The notes under the pieces were generated by a model. The model saw nothing but the letters and a program-made list of their open reading frames with translations. It did not search any database and had not been told where the DNA came from. Source: Poriferisodalis sp965208485 (lineage in GTDB: Bacteria > Actinomycetota > Acidimicrobiia > Acidimicrobiales > Poriferisodalaceae). Taken from it: a DNA stretch of 64,000 nucleotides. This document shows positions 49,475 through 56,744 of the stretch, piece after piece. Every line of letters starts with the position of its first letter. Positions within the stretch are counted from its first letter, which is position 1. The position numbers were made by a program, and so were the translations under genes. The stretch spans positions 1,736,001-1,800,000 of the forward strand of contig NZ_OZ242344.1 of NCBI RefSeq assembly GCF_965208485.1. Direction: 5' to 3'.

Positions 49475-49495
49475 TCGCCTGCACCTGATCGCCTG
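49468..49495. repeat. 14-bp tandem duplication at a stop codon
   Basis: CACCTGATCGCCTG occurs twice in perfect tandem (49468-49481 and 49482-49495). The first copy carries the TGA of the hydratase gene, so its end is duplicated into the gap before the CoA-transferase gene. Confidence 0.92.
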
Positions 49496-49544
49496 CAGTG
49501 GTGCAGAGAAGCCGAGAGAGGCCGAAAGAGGTCGAGAGAGGGCC

Positions 49545-50816
49545 ATGACAAAGCTGGATCCCCCTGACGAGGACCATCTCACCGCACATGAGCAGGTTGC
49601 GCCGATGGCGACCGAGAACACCGGCCCGCTGCAAGGCGTCCGCATCATCGACTGCACCCACGCCTTGGCCGGACCCTGGTCGACGATGATGCTGGCCGAT
49701 CTCGGGGCTGATGTCATCAAGGTGGAGCCGCCGCGAGGCGAGCTGGCGCGCAAGATGGCGCCCTTCACCCGCGAGGACACCGAGCGCAACTTCGGCGCCG
49801 GGTTCGCCAACTACAACCGCAACAAGCGCGGCGTCGTGCTCGATCTGACCGACGACGACGACCGCGAGAAGTTCCTGCAGCTCGTCGACACCGCTGATGC
49901 GCTGGTGGAGAACATGCGCGCGGGGGTGATGGACGGGCTCGGGGTCGGCTGGGAGGTGCTCCACGAGCGCAATCCCCGGCTCGTGTACGGCGCCATTCGA
50001 GGCTTCGGCGATCCACGGTCGGGCGAGAGTCCGTATGTCGACTGGCCGGCGTACGACGTCGTGGCCCAAGCCATGTCCGGCATGGTCTCGGCCACCGGCA
50101 GCGGCCCCGACGATCGGCACGTGGTGGGTCCCTACATCGGCGACACGTACCCCGGCACGATCGGCGCCATGGGGGTGCTGGCGGCGTTGTTCCATGCGCA
50201 ACGGACCGGCGAGGGGCAGTTCGTGGACGTCTCGATGGTGGACGCAGTGATGGCCCTCAGCGAGGTGGGCGTCACTCGCTACAGCGTGTTGGGCGAACCC
50301 GACACGCCCCCCAGCGGCAACAAGAACCAGTTCATCGTGCCGTTCGACATCTTCGAGACTTCAGACGGTGCCATCGCCATCGGCGCTCCCACCGACAATC
50401 ACTGGCGCGAGCTGGCTGTTGCCATGGGCCGACCCGAGTGGGCCTGGGCGGAAGAGACCCGCACGTTGCGGGCGCGATACCACCACCGCGACGAGATCAT
50501 CGCTGCGCTGACGCAGTGGGCCGCAGCACTCACGAACGCTGAGGTCATCGCCGCGATCGGGGGCAAGGTGCCCTGCGGACCGGTGAACCATCCAATCGAC
50601 TTGTTCAGCGATTCGCACGTCGCCGCCCGCGACATGCTCGTTGCGGTTGACCAGCCCGTCGGGCGGCCGATCGTGCAGATCGCCCCGCCGATCCGCATGA
50701 GCGCTACACCGCCGGGCATCTACCGCCGTGCCCCCAAGCTGGGCGAGCACAATGACCAGGTTCTCGCAGGGCTCGCCGAACCGCCGGAGGGGGCATCCGG
50801 CGTCAGCCCCGACTGA
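49545..50816 (+). CDS. CaiB/BaiF family CoA-transferase
   Basis: This is a 423-residue class III CoA-transferase from the ATG at 49545. It has the family VRIIDCTHALAGPWSTMMLA (about 28-47), LGADVIKVEPPRGE (about 49-62), the catalytic-Asp stretch AGFANYNRNKRGVVLDLTDD (about 85-104) and the C-terminal PAPKLGEHN-like RRAPKLGEHNDQVLAGL. Unlike the racemase at 23.3 kb it has the transferase-type N-terminus and no racemase loop. It is preceded by a purine-rich degenerate 10-bp triplicate. A further possible start (MATENTGP) lies 60 bp downstream. Confidence 0.88.
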   Translation: MTKLDPPDEDHLTAHEQVAPMATENTGPLQGVRIIDCTHALAGPWSTMMLADLGADVIKVEPPRGELARKMAPFTREDTERNFGAGFANYNRNKRGVVLDLTDDDDREKFLQLVDTADALVENMRAGVMDGLGVGWEVLHERNPRLVYGAIRGFGDPRSGESPYVDWPAYDVVAQAMSGMVSATGSGPDDRHVVGPYIGDTYPGTIGAMGVLAALFHAQRTGEGQFVDVSMVDAVMALSEVGVTRYSVLGEPDTPPSGNKNQFIVPFDIFETSDGAIAIGAPTDNHWRELAVAMGRPEWAWAEETRTLRARYHHRDEIIAALTQWAAALTNAEVIAAIGGKVPCGPVNHPIDLFSDSHVAARDMLVAVDQPVGRPIVQIAPPIRMSATPPGIYRRAPKLGEHNDQVLAGLAEPPEGASGVSPD

Positions 50817-50908
50817 GTGCCCCAGCGTCGGGGACGGTTCGTCGGGCCGCTCCGGAAGAACCGTTGCAGAGCGATACGACGGGGTGTCCCCTCGCAGGTA
50901 GCGTGACC

Positions 50909-51913
50909 ATGATGGGCAGACGCAAGCGTCGGATGCCGGCGGCGCGGTCGAGGCCGTCGGGCTTCGAGCCGATCGTCGCCGGACAGGTCTCACCCCGGCG
51001 TGCAGTGCCGAGCAACATCGCACTGCCGCCCTACGCGCTCAGCGGCCGCTCAGGTCCGGCCCCGCACAATGTCGAGCCCTCCGACGGCGCCACGATCGAA
51101 GCGATGCGGTTGGCAGGCTCGGCGGCACGCCGTGTGCTGGCGGCTGTAGCCGCGGAGATCGCGCCGGGGGTCACGAGCGACCATCTCGACGAGGTCTGCC
51201 ACGAGGCGTGCATTGCCGAGGGCGGCTATCCGAGCCCACTCAACTACAACGGCTACCCCAAGTCGCTGTGCACCTCGGTCAACGAGATCATCTGCCACGG
51301 CATACCTGACGACCGGGCCCTGCGAGACGGCGACATCGTGAACTGCGACGTGACGATCTTCGTGGGCGGCGTTCACGGAGACCACTCCGAGACGTTCGCC
51401 GTCGGCGAGGTGGATGCGTCCTCGCAGCGACTCGTCGAGGTGACGCGCGAGTCCATGTATCACGGCATAGCGGCGGTCCGGCCAGGCGCACGAGTGTGCG
51501 ACATCGGCAAGGCCATCCAGGCGCGTGCCGAGGCAGAGGGCTACGGCGTCGTGCGTGAGTTCGTCGGCCACGGCATCGGGCAGATCTTCCACCGGCTCCC
51601 CAACATCCCGCACTACTACGACCCTGCCGCACGCACCGAGCTGGTCGAGGGCATGACGTTCACCGTGGAGCCGATGATCACTATGGGCATGCCGCGTGCC
51701 CAGCTCTGGCCAGACGGCTGGACGGCAATGACCGCTGACCGCAGCCGCACTGCCCAGTTCGAGCACACGGTGGCAGTGACCGTCGGCGGCACGGAGCTGC
51801 TGACCGTGACCGCGGAGGAGCCCCAGCCGTTCCTGGGAGGCGAGGTGCAGGAGCGCCTTGACCCGGACAACTGGCCCCAGCAGCTGAGCACCGCGTCGGC
51901 ACGGGCCGGCTGA
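50909..51913 (+). CDS. map: Type I methionine aminopeptidase with N-terminal extension
   Basis: MetAP removes the initiator Met. The 334-residue product has an N-terminal extension (about 1-60, with RPSGFEPIVAGQVSPRRAVP), as in mycobacterial MetAP-type c enzymes. The catalytic part follows: EVCHEACIAEGGYPSPLNYN (about 108-127), SVNEIICHGIPDDRALRDGD (about 132-151), INCDVTI-like NCDVTIFVGGVHGDHSETF (two Asp ligands), VVREFVGHGIGQIFH (His) and MTFTVEPMITMG plus FEHTVAVT (Glu ligands). A Met-Met pair and an upstream GTG leave the start uncertain by a few codons. Confidence 0.94.
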   Translation: MMGRRKRRMPAARSRPSGFEPIVAGQVSPRRAVPSNIALPPYALSGRSGPAPHNVEPSDGATIEAMRLAGSAARRVLAAVAAEIAPGVTSDHLDEVCHEACIAEGGYPSPLNYNGYPKSLCTSVNEIICHGIPDDRALRDGDIVNCDVTIFVGGVHGDHSETFAVGEVDASSQRLVEVTRESMYHGIAAVRPGARVCDIGKAIQARAEAEGYGVVREFVGHGIGQIFHRLPNIPHYYDPAARTELVEGMTFTVEPMITMGMPRAQLWPDGWTAMTADRSRTAQFEHTVAVTVGGTELLTVTAEEPQPFLGGEVQERLDPDNWPQQLSTASARAG

Positions 51914-51916
51914 GTC

Positions 51917-52270
51917 ATGTCCCGGGCGCGCGCCGTGGCGGCGGCTGCGTGCGCGGCCACCGTGCTGTGCGTTGCCGCGGTGTGGGCCTCGGGCTGCGAG
52001 ACCGAGCCCGAGGCCGAGCCGATCCCGACCACGCTGCCCGTGCTCACCACGCTGCGACCCCAGCTCACGACCACGACCATCGCCCCGCCCCCGCCCCAGC
52101 GCCACATCTACGTCGTCCAGCCAGGCGACACGCTCAGCAAGATCGCAAACGGGTTCGACGTGACAGTGCAGGCACTCATGGAAGAGAACGGCAAGGAGGA
52201 CACGCTGCTGCGCATCGGCGAGCAGCTCGTCATCCCGCCGACGGTCGTCGGCGCCGACACGTCTCAGTGA
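51917..52270 (+). CDS. LysM-domain lipoprotein 1
   Basis: This encodes 117 residues: a signal peptide (about 1-24) with lipobox ASGC (Cys about 27), a Thr/Pro-rich spacer, and one LysM domain at the C-terminus (YVVQPGDTLSKIANGFDVTV ... LRIGEQLVIPP). It probably tethers to the membrane and binds peptidoglycan. It lies 3 bp after map and overlaps the next LysM gene by GTGA, so both were probably made by duplication and are cotranscribed. Confidence 0.85.
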   Translation: MSRARAVAAAACAATVLCVAAVWASGCETEPEAEPIPTTLPVLTTLRPQLTTTTIAPPPPQRHIYVVQPGDTLSKIANGFDVTVQALMEENGKEDTLLRIGEQLVIPPTVVGADTSQ

Positions 52271-52713
52271 CGGCTTCACTTGCGGTTGTTCGAGACTGGG
52301 CTCGGGGTGTGACAGCGGTCGCGATGGGCCTCGCCTTCGCCGGGGCGGTGAGCGGCTGCTCGCTGCTGCCCGGCGCATCACGTACCGATGTCTCTGCCAC
52401 GACGGCGGCGCCGGCTGCTGTTCCCACAACGACCACCACGGAGCCGGAGCTGCTGACGCCCTACACGGTGGTGCGCGGGGACACGCTCATCCAGATTGCC
52501 GATCGGCACGGCATTCATCTCAACGACTTGGTGCGGGTCAACAACATCGCCGATCCCACGTTGATCCGGGTGGACCAAGTCCTGCTGATTCCCCCGCCTC
52601 CGGATCCGAATTCCGGGCCGCTGCTCACCATTGCGCCCGCCACCGATCCGGTCCTTCCGCCGCTGCTGCCGACCACCACGGCACCGCCGATCACCGTTGC
52701 GGGGTCTGGTTGA
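52267..52713 (+). CDS. LysM-domain lipoprotein 2
   Basis: This 148-residue protein starts at GTG 52267, overlapping the previous stop. It has a signal peptide with lipobox VSGC (Cys about 31), a Thr/Pro/Ala spacer, one LysM domain (YTVVRGDTLIQIADRHGIHL ... LIRVDQVLLIPP) and a Pro/Thr-rich C-terminus. It overlaps the PAP2 gene start by 1 bp. Together with the first copy it suggests a paired peptidoglycan-binding function. Confidence 0.85.
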   Translation: MTASLAVVRDWARGVTAVAMGLAFAGAVSGCSLLPGASRTDVSATTAAPAAVPTTTTTEPELLTPYTVVRGDTLIQIADRHGIHLNDLVRVNNIADPTLIRVDQVLLIPPPPDPNSGPLLTIAPATDPVLPPLLPTTTAPPITVAGSG

Positions 52714-53243
52714 TGTCAGCGGCGCAACGGCTTGCGCGCTTCGACGGCGCCGTCGACCGCTGGTGGGAGGTCATGAGAGGGCGCAAACTGGTCGATCGCG
52801 TCATGTACGGCGCTTCGGATGTCGGCGAATTCAGCCAGATCTGGCATGTCCTGGGCGCGATCCGGGCACTGGCACCACGCCGGGAAGCTTCCGATGCGCT
52901 TCGCTTCAGCGCGCTCATGGCACTCGAGTCGCTGGTCGTGAACCAAGGCGTCAAGCGGCTCTTTGCCCGTCGCAGGCCAGGCACGGCGGCGGAGAACCCG
53001 ACCCACCACCGGCTCCGTCAGCCGATCAGCTCGAGCTTTCCCTCAGGCCACGCGTCGGCGGCGTTCTGCGCGGCAGTTGTGCTGTCGCGCGGTTCCCGGC
53101 TCGGGCCGCTGTACCGACTCGCGGCTGTCATCGTGGCGGCCTCGCGCATTCATGTGCGCCTGCATCACGCCAGCGATGTCATCGCCGGCGCAGCGCTCGG
53201 CGAAGCAATCGGGCGGTTCGCTGTCCGTCTGATGCGCCGCTGA
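52713..53243 (+). CDS. PAP2-superfamily phosphatase
   Basis: This is a 176-residue acid-phosphatase-like protein from the ATG at 52713. The three PAP2 motifs are KRLFARRRPG (about 89-98), SSFPSGHASAA (about 113-123) and SRIHVRLHHASDV (about 145-157), with catalytic His residues in the second and third. The membrane topology is compact, with hydrophobic segments at about 125-140 and a C-terminal helix. It probably hydrolyses a lipid phosphate such as phosphatidic acid or undecaprenyl pyrophosphate. It is the last of the map-LysM-LysM-PAP2 run. Confidence 0.88.
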   Translation: MSAAQRLARFDGAVDRWWEVMRGRKLVDRVMYGASDVGEFSQIWHVLGAIRALAPRREASDALRFSALMALESLVVNQGVKRLFARRRPGTAAENPTHHRLRQPISSSFPSGHASAAFCAAVVLSRGSRLGPLYRLAAVIVAASRIHVRLHHASDVIAGAALGEAIGRFAVRLMRR

Positions 53244-53245
53244 AT

Positions 53246-53470
53246 TCAGGCCCGAGCGACGCCCTGAGAACCCTTGGAGGCGGCGGGCGCTGCAGCAGCT
53301 TCGTCGCCGCGGCGCAGCAGCGTGCGCACGTCGAGCAGCACGTCGGTGACCTCCACTGAGGAGACCAGCTCGCGACTGAAGAAATCGCCCAGTGCATGGT
53401 CGATGACCTCGAGCGCGTCGGAGATGATCCGGGGTTCAGCGGTCCGAGTCGGTTCGGTGGTCTCGGTCAT
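53246..53470 (-). CDS. Small helical protein, unknown function
   Basis: From the ATG at 53470 this encodes 74 residues. After a Thr/Glu-rich start there is one amphipathic core (IISDALEVIDHALGDFFSRE, about 18-37; SSVEVTDVLLDVRTLLRRGD, about 41-60) and an Ala-rich tail. GAGGGAG lies upstream, which supports the start. No family is recognised. It is convergent with the PAP2 gene, 2 bp apart. Confidence 0.6.
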   Translation of the reverse strand: MTETTEPTRTAEPRIISDALEVIDHALGDFFSRELVSSVEVTDVLLDVRTLLRRGDEAAAAPAASKGSQGVARA

Positions 53471-53577
53471 CTGTGCTCCCTCGGGGCGCTCGGCACCTCT
53501 GCAGGCGACGTTGCCGGTTGTGTCGCTCACCCTATCTCGCACTCGCGGCTCGTCACCGTCAGCACGGCGAGCCGCCG

Positions 53578-53617
53578 CCCGATCGCCCGATCGCCCGATC
53601 GCCCGATCGCCCGATCG
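53578..53617. repeat. 8-bp microsatellite (CCCGATCG x5)
   Basis: Five perfect tandem copies of CCCGATCG span 53578-53617 in the 274-bp gap between the small helical gene and msrA. The rest of the gap contains no supported gene. Confidence 0.93.
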
Positions 53618-53744
53618 CGATGATGCGTGAGTACGTGGCGCCGCTGCGCGAGTGCCTGAGCGGGGAGGCCGTGACCGACGAGACCATCACTGCGTTCGCG
53701 AGCGCGTTCGTCTGATTCGCCGGGACGCTGCGAGCAGGTTCAGC

Positions 53745-54398
53745 TCAATCTGCGGCGACAACCCCTACGGGGCAGACTTGGCCGGTGCTGCCCAGGCCGC
53801 AATAGCCCCACGGGATCTTGTGCAGGTACTGCTGGTGGTAGTCCTCGGCGTAGTAGAAGGATCCGGCCAGGCAGATCTCGGTGGTGATGGCGCCCAAGCC
53901 GGCATCGTCGAGCACGGCCTGGAACATGTCCCTCGACGATGTGGCAGTCGCCAGTGCGTCCTCGTTCGCGACGTAGATGCCCGAGCGGTACTGGGTGCCG
54001 ATGTCGTTGCCCTGTCGCATGCCTTGGGTCGGGTCGTGGCCCTCCCAGAACGCCTTGAGCATCGCCTCGAGGCTCGTGACCGCCGGATCGAACACTGCGA
54101 GCACGGCTTCGGTGTGGCCGGTCAGGCCCGAGCACACCTCCTCGTAGCTGGGATTCGGCGTGATGCCGCCGGCGTAGCCCACGGCGGTGGTGTAGACGCC
54201 CGGAAGCTGCCAGAAGATGCGCTCGGCACCCCAGAAGCAGCCCATGCCGACCACGATCTGCCTGAATCCCTCGGGGAATGGCGGCGTCATCGGCGTGCCG
54301 AGCACGACATGCGCCGGTGCCACGGGCATCGTCTGGCTGCGTCCCGCCAGCGCACCCTCAGCGTCCGGCAGCTCCAGCTTCCTCGACCACAACGCCAC
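53745..54398 (-). CDS. msrA: Peptide methionine-S-sulfoxide reductase MsrA
   Basis: MsrA repairs methionine S-sulfoxide. The 217-residue product has the catalytic motif VGMGCFWGAERIFWQLPGVY (about 49-68, catalytic Cys), GYAGGITPNPSYEEVCSG, TEAV and the C-terminal resolving region (HKIPWGYCGLGSTGQVCPVG). The long N-terminal segment with GRSQTMPV is like E. coli MsrA. It stands alone on the minus strand after the satellite gap. Confidence 0.95.
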   Translation of the reverse strand: MALWSRKLELPDAEGALAGRSQTMPVAPAHVVLGTPMTPPFPEGFRQIVVGMGCFWGAERIFWQLPGVYTTAVGYAGGITPNPSYEEVCSGLTGHTEAVLAVFDPAVTSLEAMLKAFWEGHDPTQGMRQGNDIGTQYRSGIYVANEDALATATSSRDMFQAVLDDAGLGAITTEICLAGSFYYAEDYHQQYLHKIPWGYCGLGSTGQVCPVGVVAAD

Positions 54399-54507
54399 GG
54401 CTCTTCCTCCTGCTGTGCCTCAAACGCTACTGGCGGCGGACCATCCGGGCTGCGCGGACGACCCATGCCCGCAGCACTCCACAGCGCTGCCCCGTAGTGT
54501 CGGGCGC

Positions 54508-54927
54508 ATGAGCGAATCGCTGATCCCGGCCGAGACGCTGGAACGCGTCGGCGAGGAGACGGTGTTCTCGGTGTTCTCGGGCACGGCGACGTCGGTGGAC
54601 TGCGAGACGGGGATCGTCGAGTCGGAGATTGCCGAAGCACACCTCCGACGGGAGACCGGGGAGGACTTCGGTCGTGACCCGGCCGAGATCGGCACCCAGA
54701 CGATGCTGGCGTCGCCGCCGCGCAGCGAGCGGGACAAGGAGTTCTGCACCGATCTGGATGCCGTGGCCGAGCGGGCTGCGGTGATCAACACGTTGGGCTT
54801 TGATTGGGCCTCGGTGAACGCCACCGCCATCTTCCGGGCCGGTTCCCGATCGGTGGAGGCGAGATCGACCGGCTCGATGAGATCATCACCCGCATCCGGG
54901 CCGAGACCGGCTGAGCAGACCGGCTGA
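54508..54927 (+). CDS. Hypothetical protein with apparent 1-base frameshift near its 3' end
   Basis: This 139-residue frame (MSESLIPAETLERVGEETVF) is acidic and helical without a recognised family. After residue 110 the composition turns to Arg/Ser/Pro junk (SVEARSTGSMRSSPASG). If one base is added between about 54829 and 54845, the neighbouring frame gives a normal-looking end, RFPIGGGEIDRLDEIITRIR followed by AETG and a stop at 54912-54914. The corrected protein would be 135 residues. It is either an assembly indel or a real frameshift. It lies upstream of the DinB-like gene and diverges from msrA. Confidence 0.6.
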   Translation: MSESLIPAETLERVGEETVFSVFSGTATSVDCETGIVESEIAEAHLRRETGEDFGRDPAEIGTQTMLASPPRSERDKEFCTDLDAVAERAAVINTLGFDWASVNATAIFRAGSRSVEARSTGSMRSSPASGPRPAEQTG

Positions 54928-54931
54928 ACAG
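54906..54931. repeat. 13-bp near-perfect tandem duplication
   Basis: ACCGGCTGAGCAG (54906-54918) is followed directly by ACCGGCTGAACAG (54919-54931), one mismatch. It covers both candidate stop codons of the frameshifted gene. Confidence 0.85.
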
Positions 54932-54963
54932 AGAGCCGAACGAACAGAAGGACAGACACCGCA

Positions 54964-55752
54964 ATGAGCGAACGAGAACTGATTGTCGACAACCTCAAGG
55001 CCTGCTGGGCGAGCTGCAACGAGCTCTACGGCTCGCTCGAGGGCGACCAGTGGGACGTGCAGTCGCACTGCCCCGACTGGACCACCCACGGCGTGCTGGC
55101 CCACCAAGTATCCGTGGAGCAGGCGCTGTCGGGCTGGCTGCCCGAATCGGTAGAGACGCCGCCGCCCTTCGGGGATGTCGCGGGGTACGTCACCGCAGCG
55201 ATGGCCATGAGCGGGCCGGAACTCGCGGCGCTGGCCGCGGAGGTCTGGGCCGGGCGCGTCGCAGAGCTCGAGGCGCTCGACGACGAGGTGTTCGCCCGCG
55301 GTTCGATCACCCCGGTGGGTCCGGGCACCTACAGCCGCTTCATGGCGATCCGCGAATTCGACCACTGGATGCACGAGCGCGACTGCCGCACGCCCTTGGG
55401 AATGCCGACCGGCAACGGCGGGCCTGCCGCCGAGATGGCACTGAACGAGGTGCACCTGTCCATCGGGTACATCGCCGGCAAGCGAGTCGGGCTGCCCGAC
55501 GGCGCCACCATGCGCTTCGACATCACCGGCGCTGTCGAACGCGATGTCTACGTGCAGGTCGACGGCCGGGCCCGCGAGGTCGACCACGTCGAGAATCCCG
55601 ACGTGACGTTGCACTGCGACTCGATGGCGTTCATGGATCTCGCCTGCGGGCGCATCGACCCCGAAGGCCCGATTGCCGCAGGACTGGTCACGTGGTCGGG
55701 CGACGCCGAGATCGGCGCCCACGCCGCCCGCAACCTGCGCTTCACGATGTAG
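54964..55752 (+). CDS. DinB-like mycothiol-dependent enzyme (TIGR03083/maleylpyruvate isomerase type)
   Basis: This 262-residue protein has the N-terminal four-helix DinB/MDMPI fold: CPDWTTHGVLAHQVSVEQAL (about 39-58, with the metal-binding His), then FDHWMHERDCRTPLG (about 134-148; H-x-x-x-H-type site), and a C-terminal SCP2-like domain (YVQVDGRAREVDHVENPDVT). Such proteins in actinobacteria often use mycothiol. The substrate is unknown. It follows the frameshifted gene by about 40 bp. Confidence 0.85.
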   Translation: MSERELIVDNLKACWASCNELYGSLEGDQWDVQSHCPDWTTHGVLAHQVSVEQALSGWLPESVETPPPFGDVAGYVTAAMAMSGPELAALAAEVWAGRVAELEALDDEVFARGSITPVGPGTYSRFMAIREFDHWMHERDCRTPLGMPTGNGGPAAEMALNEVHLSIGYIAGKRVGLPDGATMRFDITGAVERDVYVQVDGRAREVDHVENPDVTLHCDSMAFMDLACGRIDPEGPIAAGLVTWSGDAEIGAHAARNLRFTM

Positions 55753-55784
55753 CCGGCAACCTGTGCCGCTGCTTGTTGAGCGAA

Positions 55785-55997
55785 TCAGGTTTGTTCGGCG
55801 AGCAGTTCGGTCAGATCGTCTTGTACGCCCAGCTCGGCTGCCCATCGGTGCATGTAACTGACGTCGAGAACGTTAAGCGCTTCGAGGACCGTCTCGCCAG
55901 AATCGGGCACCAGGAGGACCACGATGTCCACATCGCGGGTCATCCGGGCCGTCCCCCACGCCGCCGCGGCCGTGGAGCCGACCACGATGTAGTCCAA
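55785..55997 (-). CDS. Internally deleted nucleotidyltransferase-family gene
   Basis: The N-terminal part is nucleotidyltransferase-like (YIVVGSTAAAAWGTARMTRD then VDIVVLL: G-S and D-x-D core). After about residue 34 it joins directly to a C-terminal fragment (VLEALNVLDVSYMHRWAAEL, then GVQ) that in full-length relatives of about 180 residues lies near the end. About 90-100 residues between look deleted, in frame. The start shown is TTG; conserved sequence (IDLTAALERTVGALESAGLD) extends 5' to a CTG at 56054 that overlaps the upstream gene's stop. Probably an inactivated toxin-like gene. Confidence 0.75.
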   Translation of the reverse strand: MDYIVVGSTAAAAWGTARMTRDVDIVVLLVPDSGETVLEALNVLDVSYMHRWAAELGVQDDLTELLAEQT

Positions 55998-56050
55998 GCC
56001 GGCAGACTCGAGGGCACCGACCGTGCGCTCCAGCGCGGCAGTGAGATCGA

Positions 56051-56326
56051 TCAGGGTTCGATTCCCGCGGAATCAGGCCAGACTTCGCCGGCGAGCTCGG
56101 GGCCGTAGCGGGCAACGACGAGACCCAAGAAGACTTCGCGGTCGTCGTAGTCGGGGTGACGCATTCGCACCGACCTCTCCTCCATGACCGCACCCGCCTC
56201 GTTGAGCTGGCGCCATTCCTCGAGACGCTGCGGAACGCTGCGGGCGCGGATGGCGTCCATCTGGCGCCGCCAAACATGCTCGGGCGTGTCGGCGGGACGT
56301 CCGGAGGGGTTGCGGCGCGCCGTCAC
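56051..56326 (-). CDS. Small helical partner of the nucleotidyltransferase
   Basis: From the GTG at 56326 this encodes 91 residues, helical and charged (PEHVWRRQMDAIRARSVPQR, MEERSVRMRHPDYDDREVFL, RYGPELAGEVWPD). Proteins of this size and character commonly precede such nucleotidyltransferases in two-gene modules. Its stop overlaps the 5' end of the nucleotidyltransferase frame, so the pair was one operon. No function is proved; antitoxin-like is the best guess. Confidence 0.65.
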   Translation of the reverse strand: MTARRNPSGRPADTPEHVWRRQMDAIRARSVPQRLEEWRQLNEAGAVMEERSVRMRHPDYDDREVFLGLVVARYGPELAGEVWPDSAGIEP

Positions 56327-56519
56327 GGCTTGGATCGTAGTGAGTCCCTGTGACAGCCAGCTGTATCCGGCGAAGCGGCGCGCTCGGATCCGCACACTCG
56401 TCCACCCATGTGGGGCGCCGGTTCTCCACGTCGATCACGACCGGCTCCCACACCCACGGCACGTCATCGACCGCTTCCGCATCCTGCTCTCCAGCGCCCA
56501 AGCAGCGGCGGCTGCGTGC

Positions 56520-56744
56520 GTGCCGACGGGCGAGGACTATTCGTGGCCCACCCCAACGACGGCGGTCGAAGATGCCTACAGCCAGATCATGGCCAGTCAC
56601 GTACTGGCGACGCTGCGCGCCCGCAATGACATGAGTCTCGGACAGGTCGCCGAGCGGCGCGGCGTGTCCAAGCCCGCAGTGCATCAGCTCGAGAACCGGC
56701 CGCCCAACAGCAGCCGCCGGCTCACTCCCCCATGGTTCGCTTGA
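56520..56744 (+). pseudogene. Partial XRE-type helix-turn-helix protein
   Basis: This frame has one helix-turn-helix segment (ATLRARNDMSLGQVAERRGV, SKPAVHQLENRPP), typical of the N-terminal half of XRE regulators or HigA-type antitoxins. It ends abruptly after about 74 codons, with no second helical half, and overlaps the tail of the opposite-strand ATPase gene by 23 bp. The region between 56327 and 56519 shows no credible gene. It is probably a remnant. Confidence 0.5.

Noticed and set aside
53578..53617. Possible CRISPR array
   Set aside because: It is an 8-bp satellite with no spacers and no cas genes nearby.
53621..53715. A 31-codon plus-strand frame (MMREYVAPLRECLSGEAV)
   Set aside because: It has no ribosome-binding site, starts in the satellite and lacks any recognisable family, so it is not supported as a gene.
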